Below are positions 1-5,714 of a stretch of 29,449 bases of DNA, piece after piece. The position numbers and the translations under genes are program-made. Position 1 is the first letter of the stretch. Every line of letters starts with the position of its first letter. Origin of the DNA: a virus; IMG/VR virus record IMGVR_UViG_3300042445_003695, positions 1 through 29,449 of that record; one strand, given 5' to 3'. The notes below the pieces were generated by a model that ran no database searches, was not told the origin of the DNA, and worked only from the letters and a program-made list of their open reading frames with translations.

Positions 1-8
1 TGCGATTA

Positions 9-203
9 ATGAAGCAAGCATTAGGTCTAGATATTAAACGTGGACGTCCTACGAATCCAGAAAGCGCTAGAGCAAAACGTATAGCTGATTTAGAAGCTCG
101 TCGTGCAAACGGGACATTAAAGTTAGGACGTCCTAAAGCGATTGTGATTGAAGTGCCTACTAAGGCTAAGACCAAGGTTAAATCAAAGGTAGTGGCTGAA
201 TAA
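9..203 (+). CDS. Small basic AT-hook-like protein (possibly 5'-truncated)
   Basis: A 64-residue, Lys/Arg/Ala-rich protein. It carries two Gly-Arg-Pro cores of the AT-hook type: KRGRPTNPES near residue 10 and KLGRPKA near residue 38. AT-hooks bind the minor groove of AT-rich DNA, so a small DNA-binding or regulatory role is plausible in this AT-rich genome, but that is inference. The C-terminal tail is a Lys/Val/Thr-rich low-complexity stretch. The reading frame stays open to the left edge (an Arg and a Leu codon precede the ATG), so the Met at 9 may be internal and the true gene may begin outside the window. Codon use is less AT-biased than in the structural genes. Confidence 0.6.
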   Translation: MKQALGLDIKRGRPTNPESARAKRIADLEARRANGTLKLGRPKAIVIEVPTKAKTKVKSKVVAE

Positions 204-255
204 GCCATTACCATATTCAATCCGTCTAAGTAACTAACATTAACTAATACAACAC

Positions 256-408
256 ATGACCAAATTAACTAATCCAAAATCACGTCAATATAAGCAAGTA
301 CAATTCAGCTCTATCCACCGTATCGCCAAATACCAAATCGAGCAGCATGTTCACGCGTATCATATGGATGAGGCTGGTAATGTAACGTATTACACCAAAG
401 TTCGATAA
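256..408 (+). CDS. Small hypothetical protein, 50 residues
   Basis: An open frame of 50 codons from ATG at 256 to TAA at 406-408. It reads MTKLTNPKSR at the start and GNVTYYTKVR at the end, with a His/Gln/Tyr-rich middle. It follows the AT-hook-like gene by about 50 bases on the same strand and has similar base composition. The protein is basic and has no membrane segment. I do not recognise the family. It is supported only by an uninterrupted frame, a sensible amino acid mix and its position between genes, so it could be a genuine small early protein or a chance ORF. Confidence 0.45.
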   Translation: MTKLTNPKSRQYKQVQFSSIHRIAKYQIEQHVHAYHMDEAGNVTYYTKVR

Positions 409-434
409 TTCACCCAATTATATATTCCCTTCCG

Positions 435-475
435 CACGGAGCCGCATGTCGCAAAAAGACGTGCGGCTTCCCGTG
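435..475 (+). other. Long GC-rich hairpin
   Basis: CACGG (435-439) pairs with CCGTG (471-475), and AGCCGCATGTC (440-450) pairs with GACGTGCGGCT (458-468) with one G-T wobble. The loop is GCAAAAA (451-457) and there is a 2-base bulge at 469-470. That makes about 16 base pairs in an AT-rich genome, which is unlikely by chance. No T-run follows on the + strand, so it is not a typical intrinsic terminator. The ATG of the possible ORF at 446 lies inside the 5' arm, so the hairpin would hide that start codon in an mRNA. Confidence 0.6.
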
Positions 476-595
476 TATCACAAAAATATCGCGCGTGTCA
501 AAAAAATCTTTAAAAAGGCGGACGATAGCGGGTCGACCGCGGCTCGTGCGCGGGTTGCTCCCACGCTGGCCGCGGTCCCTACGCGCGGCGCATAG
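446..595 (+). CDS. Possible 49-residue basic protein in GC-rich DNA (uncertain)
   Basis: ATG at 446 opens a frame to TAG at 593-595. The first half is basic and protein-like (MSQKDVRLPVYHKNIARVKK, then KIFKKADDSG). The second half is Ala/Arg/Thr/Pro-rich, as expected for any frame through GC-rich DNA. Codons are GC-ending (GCG, GTG, CGG, GTC), opposite to every other gene in the window. Either this is a recently imported small gene, or the frame is open by chance because GC-rich DNA has few stops. The start codon is inside a stable hairpin and the frame overlaps the nested inverted repeats, which argues for structure rather than coding. Confidence 0.25.
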   Translation: MSQKDVRLPVYHKNIARVKKIFKKADDSGSTAARARVAPTLAAVPTRGA

Positions 596-601
596 GTCCG
601 C
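518..601 (+). other. Nested inverted repeats, candidate structured RNA
   Basis: Three concentric complementary pairs are visible. GCGGAC (518-523) pairs with GTCCGC (596-601). GACCGCGGC (535-543) pairs perfectly with GCCGCGGTC (569-577). Inside these, GCGCGGG (about 548-554) can pair with CCCACGC (about 560-566) with one C-A mismatch. Together they form one elongated stem-loop of about 85 nt with internal loops. There is no tRNA-like T-loop or anticodon arm. It could act as an RNA or as a DNA cruciform. The pairing was done by eye; no folding energy was computed. Confidence 0.45.
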
Positions 602-799
602 GTCTTAACCACACGCACCCTCAACACGTATACAATTTTACACCCCGCGCCCCGTATATACAAATATAACCATTAAGTCAAATAACGTTTCAACATCGTA
701 AATATAATAAGGAAATCCAAAATTCCAAAATAACCCTTTTGAATCAAAAACACGAAATCGCAAAATTTAACCTCTACAAAATTTTTTAGAAACCCAATT

Positions 800-807
800 G
801 TATATAC
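800..807 (+). promoter_or_regulatory. Possible early promoter element GTATATAC
   Basis: GTATATAC lies 3 bases before the ATG at 811 and 27 bases before the alternative ATG at 835. The same 8-mer occurs at about 653-660 and at 2128-2135, both in non-coding DNA. As a -10-like element it would place transcription start near 814, which would make 835 the usable start of the next gene. The assignment is speculative. Confidence 0.25.
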
Positions 808-810
808 AGA

Positions 811-1185
811 ATGTCCTTACCACATTTACCAGTTATGAAGAAATTTATCAAAAAATTAATATGTAAAATTTTTGGTCACAAGTATGTGTACAACTTTGGT
901 TGGGCTCCAAATCGTTGTAAATGTTCACGTTGTGGTGCAAAATGGAAAACAATCAAAAATCCAAATTATATCCCAGGTAAATCCAGCCCGTTAGATGAAG
1001 ATTTAGAAATTTGGGTTGAAGATCATTCAATTACAGTAACATATACCCCATCTAAAAATGAAGATGAAAAGTATAAAGATGTTATTGATGGGTTAGCAGA
1101 AAATATAGAAAAAGCAATTAATGAAGAAATTGTAAAACAAATAATAGATCAATTAAAAAAAGAAAATGGAAAATCTAACAGGTAA
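811..1185 (+). CDS. Small zinc-ribbon-like protein (DUF1660-like N-terminus)
   Basis: A protein of 124 residues from this ATG. The internal Met at 835 (MKKFIKKLICKIFGHKYV) is an attractive alternative start, because the recognisable part begins there. Around residues 18-45 it has Cys-Lys-Ile-Phe-Gly-His-Lys followed by Cys-Lys-Cys-Ser-Arg-Cys-Gly. This C-x3-GHK ... CxxC arrangement resembles the small phage zinc-binding proteins grouped as DUF1660; the match is by eye. The second half is acidic, then ends in a charged helix with many Glu and Lys. The next gene overlaps its last 20 bases, so the two are probably co-translated. The function is unknown; protein or nucleic acid binding through a zinc ribbon is possible. 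Confidence 0.7.
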   Translation: MSLPHLPVMKKFIKKLICKIFGHKYVYNFGWAPNRCKCSRCGAKWKTIKNPNYIPGKSSPLDEDLEIWVEDHSITVTYTPSKNEDEKYKDVIDGLAENIEKAINEEIVKQIIDQLKKENGKSNR

Positions 1186-1636
1186 GGATACATCCGAATT
1201 TTACGAGATGAATTACGAACAAGTGCGAGACGATGTAAGATCTGCTCGGGCATACGACTTTGTCGAAGTTGGTCAAAATGCATGGAATGTGCGGTATTTT
1301 AGAAGAAAATACGGTTCTAAAAAATCACCACTTTCTACGGGTCACATTTATATTCTACAAAATACTTCCGTACCCGGCATTTTTAAAATTGGTTTTACTG
1401 AGCGTTCGGTAGCCGAACGTTTAAATGAGATCAACAAAGCTACCGGTGTTATTACACCTTGGCAAGTCCGCGATTTTTGGTTCACTCAGGAACCCTATTT
1501 AGTAGAACAAGAAATTCACGAACGTTTAAAAGATTATAGAGTAGAAAATAATCGCGAAGGTTTTGCGGTAAATTTTATGGTTGCACGTGACGTGATTTTT
1601 GAAGTTTTAGGCATACCTAACGATGATCTCACGTAA
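1166..1636 (+). CDS. T5orf172/MUG113-type GIY-YIG family protein
   Basis: A 156-residue protein. Residues 59-64 (GHIYIL) and 71-78 (GIFKIGFT) form the two beta-strands of a GIY-YIG fold as found in the T5orf172 (MUG113) branch. They are followed by an Arg-containing helix (SVAERLNEIN, 81-90), a Thr-Gly-Val-x-x-Pro stretch, and a helix with the usual Glu/His pair (EQEIHERLKDYR, about 114-125). The C-terminal REGFAVNF stretch matches the family's closing strand. Family members are thought to be endonucleases or DNA-binding modules and often occur in phages. The first 50 residues are an unassigned acidic N-terminal extension. The gene starts inside the end of the zinc-ribbon gene. It may be a free-standing homing-type nuclease or a host-DNA-directed enzyme. 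Confidence 0.75.
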   Translation: MENLTGKDTSEFYEMNYEQVRDDVRSARAYDFVEVGQNAWNVRYFRRKYGSKKSPLSTGHIYILQNTSVPGIFKIGFTERSVAERLNEINKATGVITPWQVRDFWFTQEPYLVEQEIHERLKDYRVENNREGFAVNFMVARDVIFEVLGIPNDDLT

Positions 1637-1648
1637 ATAATCGATTTA

Positions 1649-1658
1649 TATATTTATT
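1649..1658 (+). promoter_or_regulatory. TATATTTATT, near match to the putative late promoter motif
   Basis: This 10-mer differs by one base from the TATATTTATA motif found before structural genes. It lies 56 bases before the ATG at 1715, in the 78-base gap after the GIY-YIG gene. In an AT-rich genome a single near match is weak evidence. Confidence 0.25.
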
Positions 1659-1714
1659 ATAGACAAATTCCATTTATTGAATTTGGATTTTCAAAAAACA
1701 AATAAAATTTTAAT

Positions 1715-2005
1715 ATGGCAACATATCTATTTAAAGATGCTAATAAAGCAGCTTTTGTTAACGGTGTAAATAATTTATTTAAAGATAATGGTTTAGATCG
1801 TGAAATTTCTTCTATTGATTTACTGGATGCAATGCCGGGTAAAGCAGAATTTACACTTTATATTACGGACGATCCACAAGAGGATGATATTTTAAAAAAT
1901 GCTGAGAAAATAAAATATTTCTCATTTCCATTTAGAGCGATCGATTTGCAAGAAATGATTGCGGAATCCAAAAAATTACAATCAAAAAAGAAATCTAAAA
2001 AATAA
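1715..2005 (+). CDS. Hypothetical protein, 96 residues
   Basis: A soluble protein with alternating predicted helices and strands and a Lys/Ser tail (KKSKK). It contains an acidic turn around residues 52-58 (DDPQEDD) and a final amphipathic helix (AIDLQEMIAESKKLQ). There is no membrane segment and no motif I can name. Its leader is A/T-rich with no Shine-Dalgarno sequence. It stands alone between two non-coding stretches, downstream of a TATATTTATT element and upstream of the palindrome cluster, so it may be transcribed separately. The function is not recognised. Confidence 0.75.
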   Translation: MATYLFKDANKAAFVNGVNNLFKDNGLDREISSIDLLDAMPGKAEFTLYITDDPQEDDILKNAEKIKYFSFPFRAIDLQEMIAESKKLQSKKKSKK

Positions 2006-2038
2006 TTTGGCGTTGAAAATTTCCCACGTATATTTAAA

Positions 2039-2062
2039 CGTTGGGGGTTTGAAACCCAAACG
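2039..2062. repeat. Inverted repeat hairpin
   Basis: CGTT (2039-2042) and AACG (2059-2062) flank GGGTT (2045-2049) and AACCC (2053-2057), forming a hairpin with a 3-base loop and a small internal loop. It starts the palindrome cluster in the gap between two genes. It follows the stop at 2005 by more than 30 bases and has no T-run, so a terminator role is not supported. Confidence 0.45.
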
Positions 2063-2070
2063 ATTGGAAA

Positions 2071-2157
2071 ATGAACGCGAAACGTTACAAACGTTTGCAA
2101 ACGTTGACCAAACATCACAATAAACGCGTATATACGTATAAATGTATTAAGATATGA
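2071..2157 (+). CDS. Possible 28-residue basic micropeptide (uncertain)
   Basis: ATG at 2071 opens 28 codons ending in a TGA that overlaps the next gene's ATG (ATGA junction at 2154-2157). The peptide begins MNAKRYKRLQTLTKHH and ends YTYKCIKI. It is very basic, with about 10 Lys/Arg and 2 His and no acidic residue. The ATGA coupling to the next gene and the basic composition support a real leader or nucleic-acid-binding peptide. Against this, the frame passes through the palindromes, so it may be incidental to an operator region. Confidence 0.3.
   Translation: MNAKRYKRLQTLTKHHNKRVYTYKCIKI
2090..2105. promoter_or_regulatory. Perfect 16-bp palindrome, operator-like
   Basis: AACGTTTGCAAACGTT reads identically on both strands. 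A partial copy (AAACGTT) begins at 2080. A perfect dyad of this size suits a dimeric DNA-binding protein. It lies about 50 bases upstream of the gene at 2154. Which protein would bind is unknown. Confidence 0.45.
2127..2140. promoter_or_regulatory. Overlapping palindromes CGTATATACG and TATACGTATA
   Basis: Two perfect 10-bp palindromes overlap at 2127-2136 and 2131-2140, 14 bases before the ATG at 2154. The first contains the GTATATAC 8-mer also seen at about 653 and at 800. It could be a promoter -10 region, an operator, or both. Confidence 0.35.
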
Positions 2158-2345
2158 GATATAAGGATCAAATTTTAAATAAAATAAATCAATTAGAAAA
2201 TCTAAACCGTACAATTGATTTTCAACTTTCACGAGGTGAGAACCTTCAAGCAGTGCTACAAACATTAGCAGACATGAAAGAAAAAATTGAGGATTTGCGC
2301 TCAACTGTTTCTTTAGAGCATGATGAGTTTTCTACGTACGTTTAA
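2154..2345 (+). CDS. Small coiled-coil hypothetical protein, 63 residues
   Basis: The protein is almost entirely amphipathic helix with heptad-like Leu/Ile spacing (ILNKINQLENLNRTIDFQL, then LQTLADMKEKIEDLRSTV). It is likely a small helical hairpin or oligomeric coiled coil in the cytoplasm. It has no motif of known function. The gene follows the palindrome cluster and precedes the HD-domain gene by 16 bases, so it probably opens the operon 2154-4151 that leads to the sigma factor gene. Similar small helical proteins are common in T4-like phages; the role is unknown. Confidence 0.75.
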   Translation: MRYKDQILNKINQLENLNRTIDFQLSRGENLQAVLQTLADMKEKIEDLRSTVSLEHDEFSTYV

Positions 2346-2361
2346 TTAAAATAAATAGGTT

Positions 2362-3117
2362 ATGTTGAATGAAGAACAATTGCTAGAAAACTGGCAACAA
2401 TTTTTAGGTTATATTGAACAATATATCACTGGTGATCGTCAAAAACGGTTAATTGATTTTTATAATAAGTATGAAGAACGCTTTATATTATTACCTGCAT
2501 CACATAAACCGCAATATCACAATTGTTTCCCTGGGGGATATATTGAACATGTTAACCGTGTGGTATCAGCTAGTTTGGAGATAGACTCGGTTTGGAGGAA
2601 ATTCGATGTTAAACCTACATATACTACTGAAGAGGTAGTATTTTCTGCTTTAAATCATGATTTAGGCAAATTCGGAACATTCGAACATGAAGCCGTTTTA
2701 CCAAATCCATCTGAATGGCATGTAAAAAATCGAGGTGAAATTTACACCTTCAATACTCAGATGGATTATATGACTGTTCCGGATCGTGGTCTATGGTTAT
2801 TAGCTCAATTAGGTATTGAGGTTTCTAAGAATGAATGGTTAGCTATCAAATTACATGATGGTTTATATGATGAGTCAAATAAACCTTATTTATTATCATG
2901 GTCTCCAGAAACTAAATTAAGAACATCTTTACCAATTATCATCCACCAGGCTGATATGATGGCTGCTCGTATTGAATTCGAACGCGAGTGGTTAGATAAA
3001 TTAAATGGAACACCAGTTGAAAAACCAAAATTAATAGTTTCAAAACCAAAACAAACTCAAATATCTCTTCCAGAAGATTCAGATTTGAAGGATATTATGA
3101 GTACATTCTTTAATTAA
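2362..3117 (+). CDS. HD-domain phosphohydrolase-like protein
   Basis: A 251-residue protein with an HD-superfamily metal site. His53 and His63 lie in HNCFPGGYIEHV, His99-Asp100 in NHDLGKFG, and there is a later His165-Asp166 and a closing His195-x-x-Asp198 (IIHQADMM). The spacing fits metal-dependent phosphohydrolases acting on nucleotides or cyclic/oligo-nucleotide phosphates. The substrate cannot be told from sequence. After residue 215 there is a Lys/Pro/Ser-rich linker and a short acidic helix (DLKDIMSTFF) that may dock another protein. The next gene begins 1 base after the stop. Possible roles are dNTP metabolism or removal of host signalling nucleotides; both are inference. Confidence 0.85.
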   Translation: MLNEEQLLENWQQFLGYIEQYITGDRQKRLIDFYNKYEERFILLPASHKPQYHNCFPGGYIEHVNRVVSASLEIDSVWRKFDVKPTYTTEEVVFSALNHDLGKFGTFEHEAVLPNPSEWHVKNRGEIYTFNTQMDYMTVPDRGLWLLAQLGIEVSKNEWLAIKLHDGLYDESNKPYLLSWSPETKLRTSLPIIIHQADMMAARIEFEREWLDKLNGTPVEKPKLIVSKPKQTQISLPEDSDLKDIMSTFFN

Positions 3118-3118
3118 T

Positions 3119-3394
3119 ATGGAAATTGTATTATATATTTTAATTACAATATTAGTAGGTACAGTATATGCTTGCTATAATTTATTTTCAAAAACAGAAA
3201 GATTAGAAAGAATTGTTGATCAACAGAATCAATATATTACTAGTATTTCTGAACTTATAGAATTGTCGAATAAAAAAATAGGGGAGTCTGAAGTTGCGCA
3301 AGCATTTAAAGCAGATGATGATATCGGTTTTTTCTTTGAGACATTACAAGAAATTCAAATACAATTGAATTCTTTTAAAACTCGAAATAATTAA
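3119..3394 (+). CDS. One-pass membrane coiled-coil protein, 91 residues
   Basis: Residues 3-22 (IVLYILITILVGTVYACYNL) form a clear N-terminal membrane anchor with no signal-peptidase site. This is followed by about 45 residues of charged helix (KTERLERIVDQQNQYITSI) likely to form a coiled coil, then an acidic patch (KADDDIGFFFETLQEI). The expected topology is N-in or N-out with a soluble helical tail. It sits between the HD protein and the sigma factor with TAATATG junctions on both sides, so it is co-translated with them. The function is unknown; inner-membrane tethering of a phage process is possible. Confidence 0.75.
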   Translation: MEIVLYILITILVGTVYACYNLFSKTERLERIVDQQNQYITSISELIELSNKKIGESEVAQAFKADDDIGFFFETLQEIQIQLNSFKTRNN

Positions 3395-3395
3395 T

Positions 3396-4151
3396 ATGGA
3401 TTTAATATCCCCACCAGAAGAAGAAGTTCTTTTAACTAAAAAAGGAACAATACGTAAACGTAAACCTAAAAAATCAATTTTATATTTCACCTCAGATACT
3501 GAGGAAGCAATTATAGAATATTTAGCCTCTAAAAATCAAGATCATCGTAATTATATATTTGATCAACGTATTGATTATGCGTTTCATAAATTAGCAGAAA
3601 ATATAATTCATACATTTAAATTCTATTATACTGATGTTGATACTATTAATGAGTTGAAACATGAGGTAGTAGCTTTTCTTTTAGAAAAACTTCATTTATA
3701 TGATCAATCTAAAGGTAAAGCTTATTCTTATTTTGGGACAATTGCTAAACGTTATCTAATTATTTATAATGAAAAAAATTATAAAAAAATTAAAGGTAAA
3801 GGCACTTTAGAAGAAGTAGATGAAGATAAAATTATAGTTGAGGATTTAGTTCGTGAATCTAATAATGACGCTGATTTAAATGATTTTATTTCTTACTTTG
3901 TTCGTTATATGGATGTTTATCTTGAAAAATTCTTCCCAAGAATTCAAGATCAAAGAACAGCTGATGTTATTTTAGAATTATTTCGTAAAAGAGAAAATTT
4001 AGAAATATTTAATAAAAAAGCAATTTATATCTATATTCGTGAAATGATTGATGTTGATACTTTTCAAATAACTAAAGTAATAAAAGTATTAAAAAAAGTG
4101 TATTATAATTTATATAATGAATATTACGAAACAGGTTTTGTAAAAATCTAA
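3396..4151 (+). CDS. Late-transcription sigma factor, T4 gp55-like
   Basis: A 251-residue protein. Residues about 83-131 look like sigma-70 region 2: a helix with NELKHEVVAFLLEKLHLYD, then QSKGKAYSYFGTIAKRYLI with the aromatic/basic residues that contact the -10 element, then a Lys-rich stretch. T4 gp55 (185 residues) uses this region to direct host RNA polymerase to late promoters. The N-terminus is extended and basic (KKGTIRKRKPKK). The C-terminal 90 residues are helical and end in an aromatic tail. No sigma region 4 is evident, as in gp55. The gene is the last before the baseplate operon and is followed within 10 bases by a TATATTTATA element, the candidate target of this factor. Confidence 0.75.
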   Translation: MDLISPPEEEVLLTKKGTIRKRKPKKSILYFTSDTEEAIIEYLASKNQDHRNYIFDQRIDYAFHKLAENIIHTFKFYYTDVDTINELKHEVVAFLLEKLHLYDQSKGKAYSYFGTIAKRYLIIYNEKNYKKIKGKGTLEEVDEDKIIVEDLVRESNNDADLNDFISYFVRYMDVYLEKFFPRIQDQRTADVILELFRKRENLEIFNKKAIYIYIREMIDVDTFQITKVIKVLKKVYYNLYNEYYETGFVKI

Positions 4152-4156
4152 AAAAA

Positions 4157-4166
4157 TATATTTATA
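4157..4166 (+). promoter_or_regulatory. Putative late promoter TATATTTATA before the baseplate operon
   Basis: TATATTTATA lies in the 29-base gap between the sigma factor stop and the ATG at 4181, with 14 bases between motif and start. The same 10-mer occurs at 15426 and 26796, also in gaps before structural genes. T4 late promoters have TATAAATA at -10; this resembles a diverged or inverted version. The start point would leave a very short leader. Confidence 0.45.
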
Positions 4167-4180
4167 ATAAAATAAATATT

Positions 4181-4543
4181 ATGGATTTTGAACAAAAAAT
4201 ATTTGGAAATAAATCGTTTTCCGATCTTTTAAAAAATATATACGATAATTCACGAGAAAAGGAAAAACAAATAAAAGACTTAATCACCAGTCTTAAACCT
4301 TTAGTAGCCGATACTCAATCGGCTTTAATGGTTGTCCCACTAATTAAAGAATATCTTGATGTTTCTGTTAAAAATGATGATTCATTAATCAAAATGGCAG
4401 GTATTGTACAACGTGCTATGGCTAATTCTGGAGGTAATGGAGATGGAGATTTTTTAAGTGAATCTGAATTAGAACAGTTAAGAGGTGAAGTACAAAAAAT
4501 CAGTGAAGAAGTAGTTAAACCTATAGAAACTAATGTCAACTAG
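4181..4543 (+). CDS. Hypothetical protein of the baseplate operon, 120 residues
   Basis: A helical protein with a charged N-terminal half (NSREKEKQIKDLITSLKPLV), a central hydrophobic helix (ALMVVPLIKEYLDVSV), a Gly/Asn-rich turn (SGGNGDGD, about residue 88) and an acidic C-terminal helix. It is the first gene after the putative late promoter, and its last 11 bases overlap the spike gene. The position before a gp5-like gene suggests a baseplate, chaperone or assembly role. I see no resemblance to T4 gp53, which holds a similar position. The function is not recognised. Confidence 0.7.
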   Translation: MDFEQKIFGNKSFSDLLKNIYDNSREKEKQIKDLITSLKPLVADTQSALMVVPLIKEYLDVSVKNDDSLIKMAGIVQRAMANSGGNGDGDFLSESELEQLRGEVQKISEEVVKPIETNVN

Positions 4544-5714
4544 AACCACTAGATATAGTATTGGGGGTTCTTTAACTTCACAATTATCTAATAGTAAAAT
4601 AGCATCAAATTCTCCTTTTAAAATAGGAAAGGTGATGGGTATTGTTATGGATGAAAATACTCCTAGCAATGAATTATTTAATCGTGATGGAGAATGGGGA
4701 GGGATAGGTACTGTATATTATATTAATTACCCAACTAATAAAAATACATCTAATATCAATTTAGCAAAATTAAATACTGCTATTCCCTTTTTACCTAATC
4801 AAAAATACCTTCCATTAAAGGGAGAATTAGTTTTATTATTTGATCTTCCTTCCCCTGAAACCCAAGATAATTCTAGAAAAACTCAAAAATATTACTTGAG
4901 TGTTTTAAATTTATGGAATAATAATCAACATAATGCTCAACTTCTTGAGGATGAGAATTTAGGTAAAACTTTTACTGAAAACTCAAATATAAAGTCATTA
5001 TTACCTTTTGAAGGGGACAGTATATTTGAAGGAAGAACAGGTAATTCTTTACGATTTACAAGTACAACAAAATTTAATAATAAAGAAAATTTTTGGAGTT
5101 TAACAGGAACTAATGGAGATCCTATTACTTTATTAACTAATGGACATAACTTTGATTCTGGTTCATTAAAACCATATGTTGAAAATGTAAACAATGATAA
5201 TTCATCATTATATCTTACTTCAACACAAAAAGTTCCAATTAAAACTAGAAGTTTTTCTTATAATCTTTTATTTAATCCTATTAAACCTGATTCTTATTTT
5301 AATTCTTCTCAAGCCATATTATCTGGTGATAGAATTGTTTTAAATGCTAAAAAGGATGAAGTATTAATTTATGGAAAAGGAATAGGTTTATCTTCAACTA
5401 GTAATATTTATTTAAATTCTGATGTTGATATTATTTTAGATGCACCTAAAATTAATTTAGGATTAACTGATTCAGGTTCTGCCGCTGTTGAACCTATATT
5501 ATTAGGTACTCAAACAATTAACATGTTATCAACATTAATAAAAGAATTAAAATCCTTTTGTACTTCTTTAAAAACAGTAGAGACTACCCCTGCAGGCACC
5601 CCATTAACTGATGTTACAATAGCTGCTAAATCATTATATACAGCTTTAGAAGATATAACTACAGTTACTAATAATCTTAATAAATTAAAATCTACTAAAT
5701 CCTATACAGCATAA
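4533..5714 (+). CDS. Baseplate central spike protein, gp5/VgrG-like
   Basis: A 393-residue protein. Residues about 30-125 look like an OB-fold barrel (IGKVMGIVMDEN, GIGTVYYINYP, YLPLKGELVLLFDLPS), as at the N-terminus of spike proteins. Residues 158-175 contain PFEGDSIFEGRTGNSLRF, a motif typical of T4-like phage spike proteins. Residues 261-310 are short repeating beta-strands (AILSGDRIVLNAKKDEVLIY, NIYLNSDVDIILDAPKINLG) as in a triple-stranded beta-helix needle. The C-terminus is helical. No lysozyme domain like that of T4 gp5 is visible, so cell-wall cleavage would have to come from another protein. It is followed by a TAATG junction. It would sit at the tip of the tail tube and pierce the outer membrane. 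Confidence 0.75.
   Translation: MSTRTTRYSIGGSLTSQLSNSKIASNSPFKIGKVMGIVMDENTPSNELFNRDGEWGGIGTVYYINYPTNKNTSNINLAKLNTAIPFLPNQKYLPLKGELVLLFDLPSPETQDNSRKTQKYYLSVLNLWNNNQHNAQLLEDENLGKTFTENSNIKSLLPFEGDSIFEGRTGNSLRFTSTTKFNNKENFWSLTGTNGDPITLLTNGHNFDSGSLKPYVENVNNDNSSLYLTSTQKVPIKTRSFSYNLLFNPIKPDSYFNSSQAILSGDRIVLNAKKDEVLIYGKGIGLSSTSNIYLNSDVDIILDAPKINLGLTDSGSAAVEPILLGTQTINMLSTLIKELKSFCTSLKTVETTPAGTPLTDVTIAAKSLYTALEDITTVTNNLNKLKSTKSYTA

Larger units (their letters stand above)
409..810. other. 400-bp intergenic region with a GC-rich foldable island
   Basis: This is the longest stretch without a confident gene. Its left two thirds (about 430-660) are strikingly GC-rich against a genome that is roughly 30% GC by eye; the core 517-604 is about 70% G+C. 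It contains a long hairpin (435-475), a set of nested inverted repeats (518-601) and a possible 49-codon ORF (446-595). From about 603 to 660 the + strand is C-rich and almost G-free. From 664 to 810 the sequence returns to ordinary AT-rich DNA with no ORF that I can support; it ends in GTATATAC just before the next gene. The whole stretch may be a structured RNA or regulatory region, or imported DNA. Confidence 0.6.

Noticed and set aside
435-475. Rho-independent terminator
   Set aside because: The stem is strong, but no T-run follows on the + strand. On the minus strand the T-run is in the loop, not after the stem.
518-601. tRNA or tmRNA gene in the GC-rich island
   Set aside because: No acceptor/T-arm geometry, T-loop consensus or anticodon arm could be traced.
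478-663. Minus-strand 61-codon frame in the GC-rich island
   Set aside because: It is Arg/Ala/Val-rich as any frame in GC-rich DNA would be, would be the only minus-strand gene, and overlaps the inverted repeats.
1858-2304. Minus-strand 148-codon frame
   Set aside because: It runs antisense to two better-supported + strand genes and across the palindrome cluster. Its Phe/Ser/Leu-rich composition is that of a shadow of AT-rich coding DNA.
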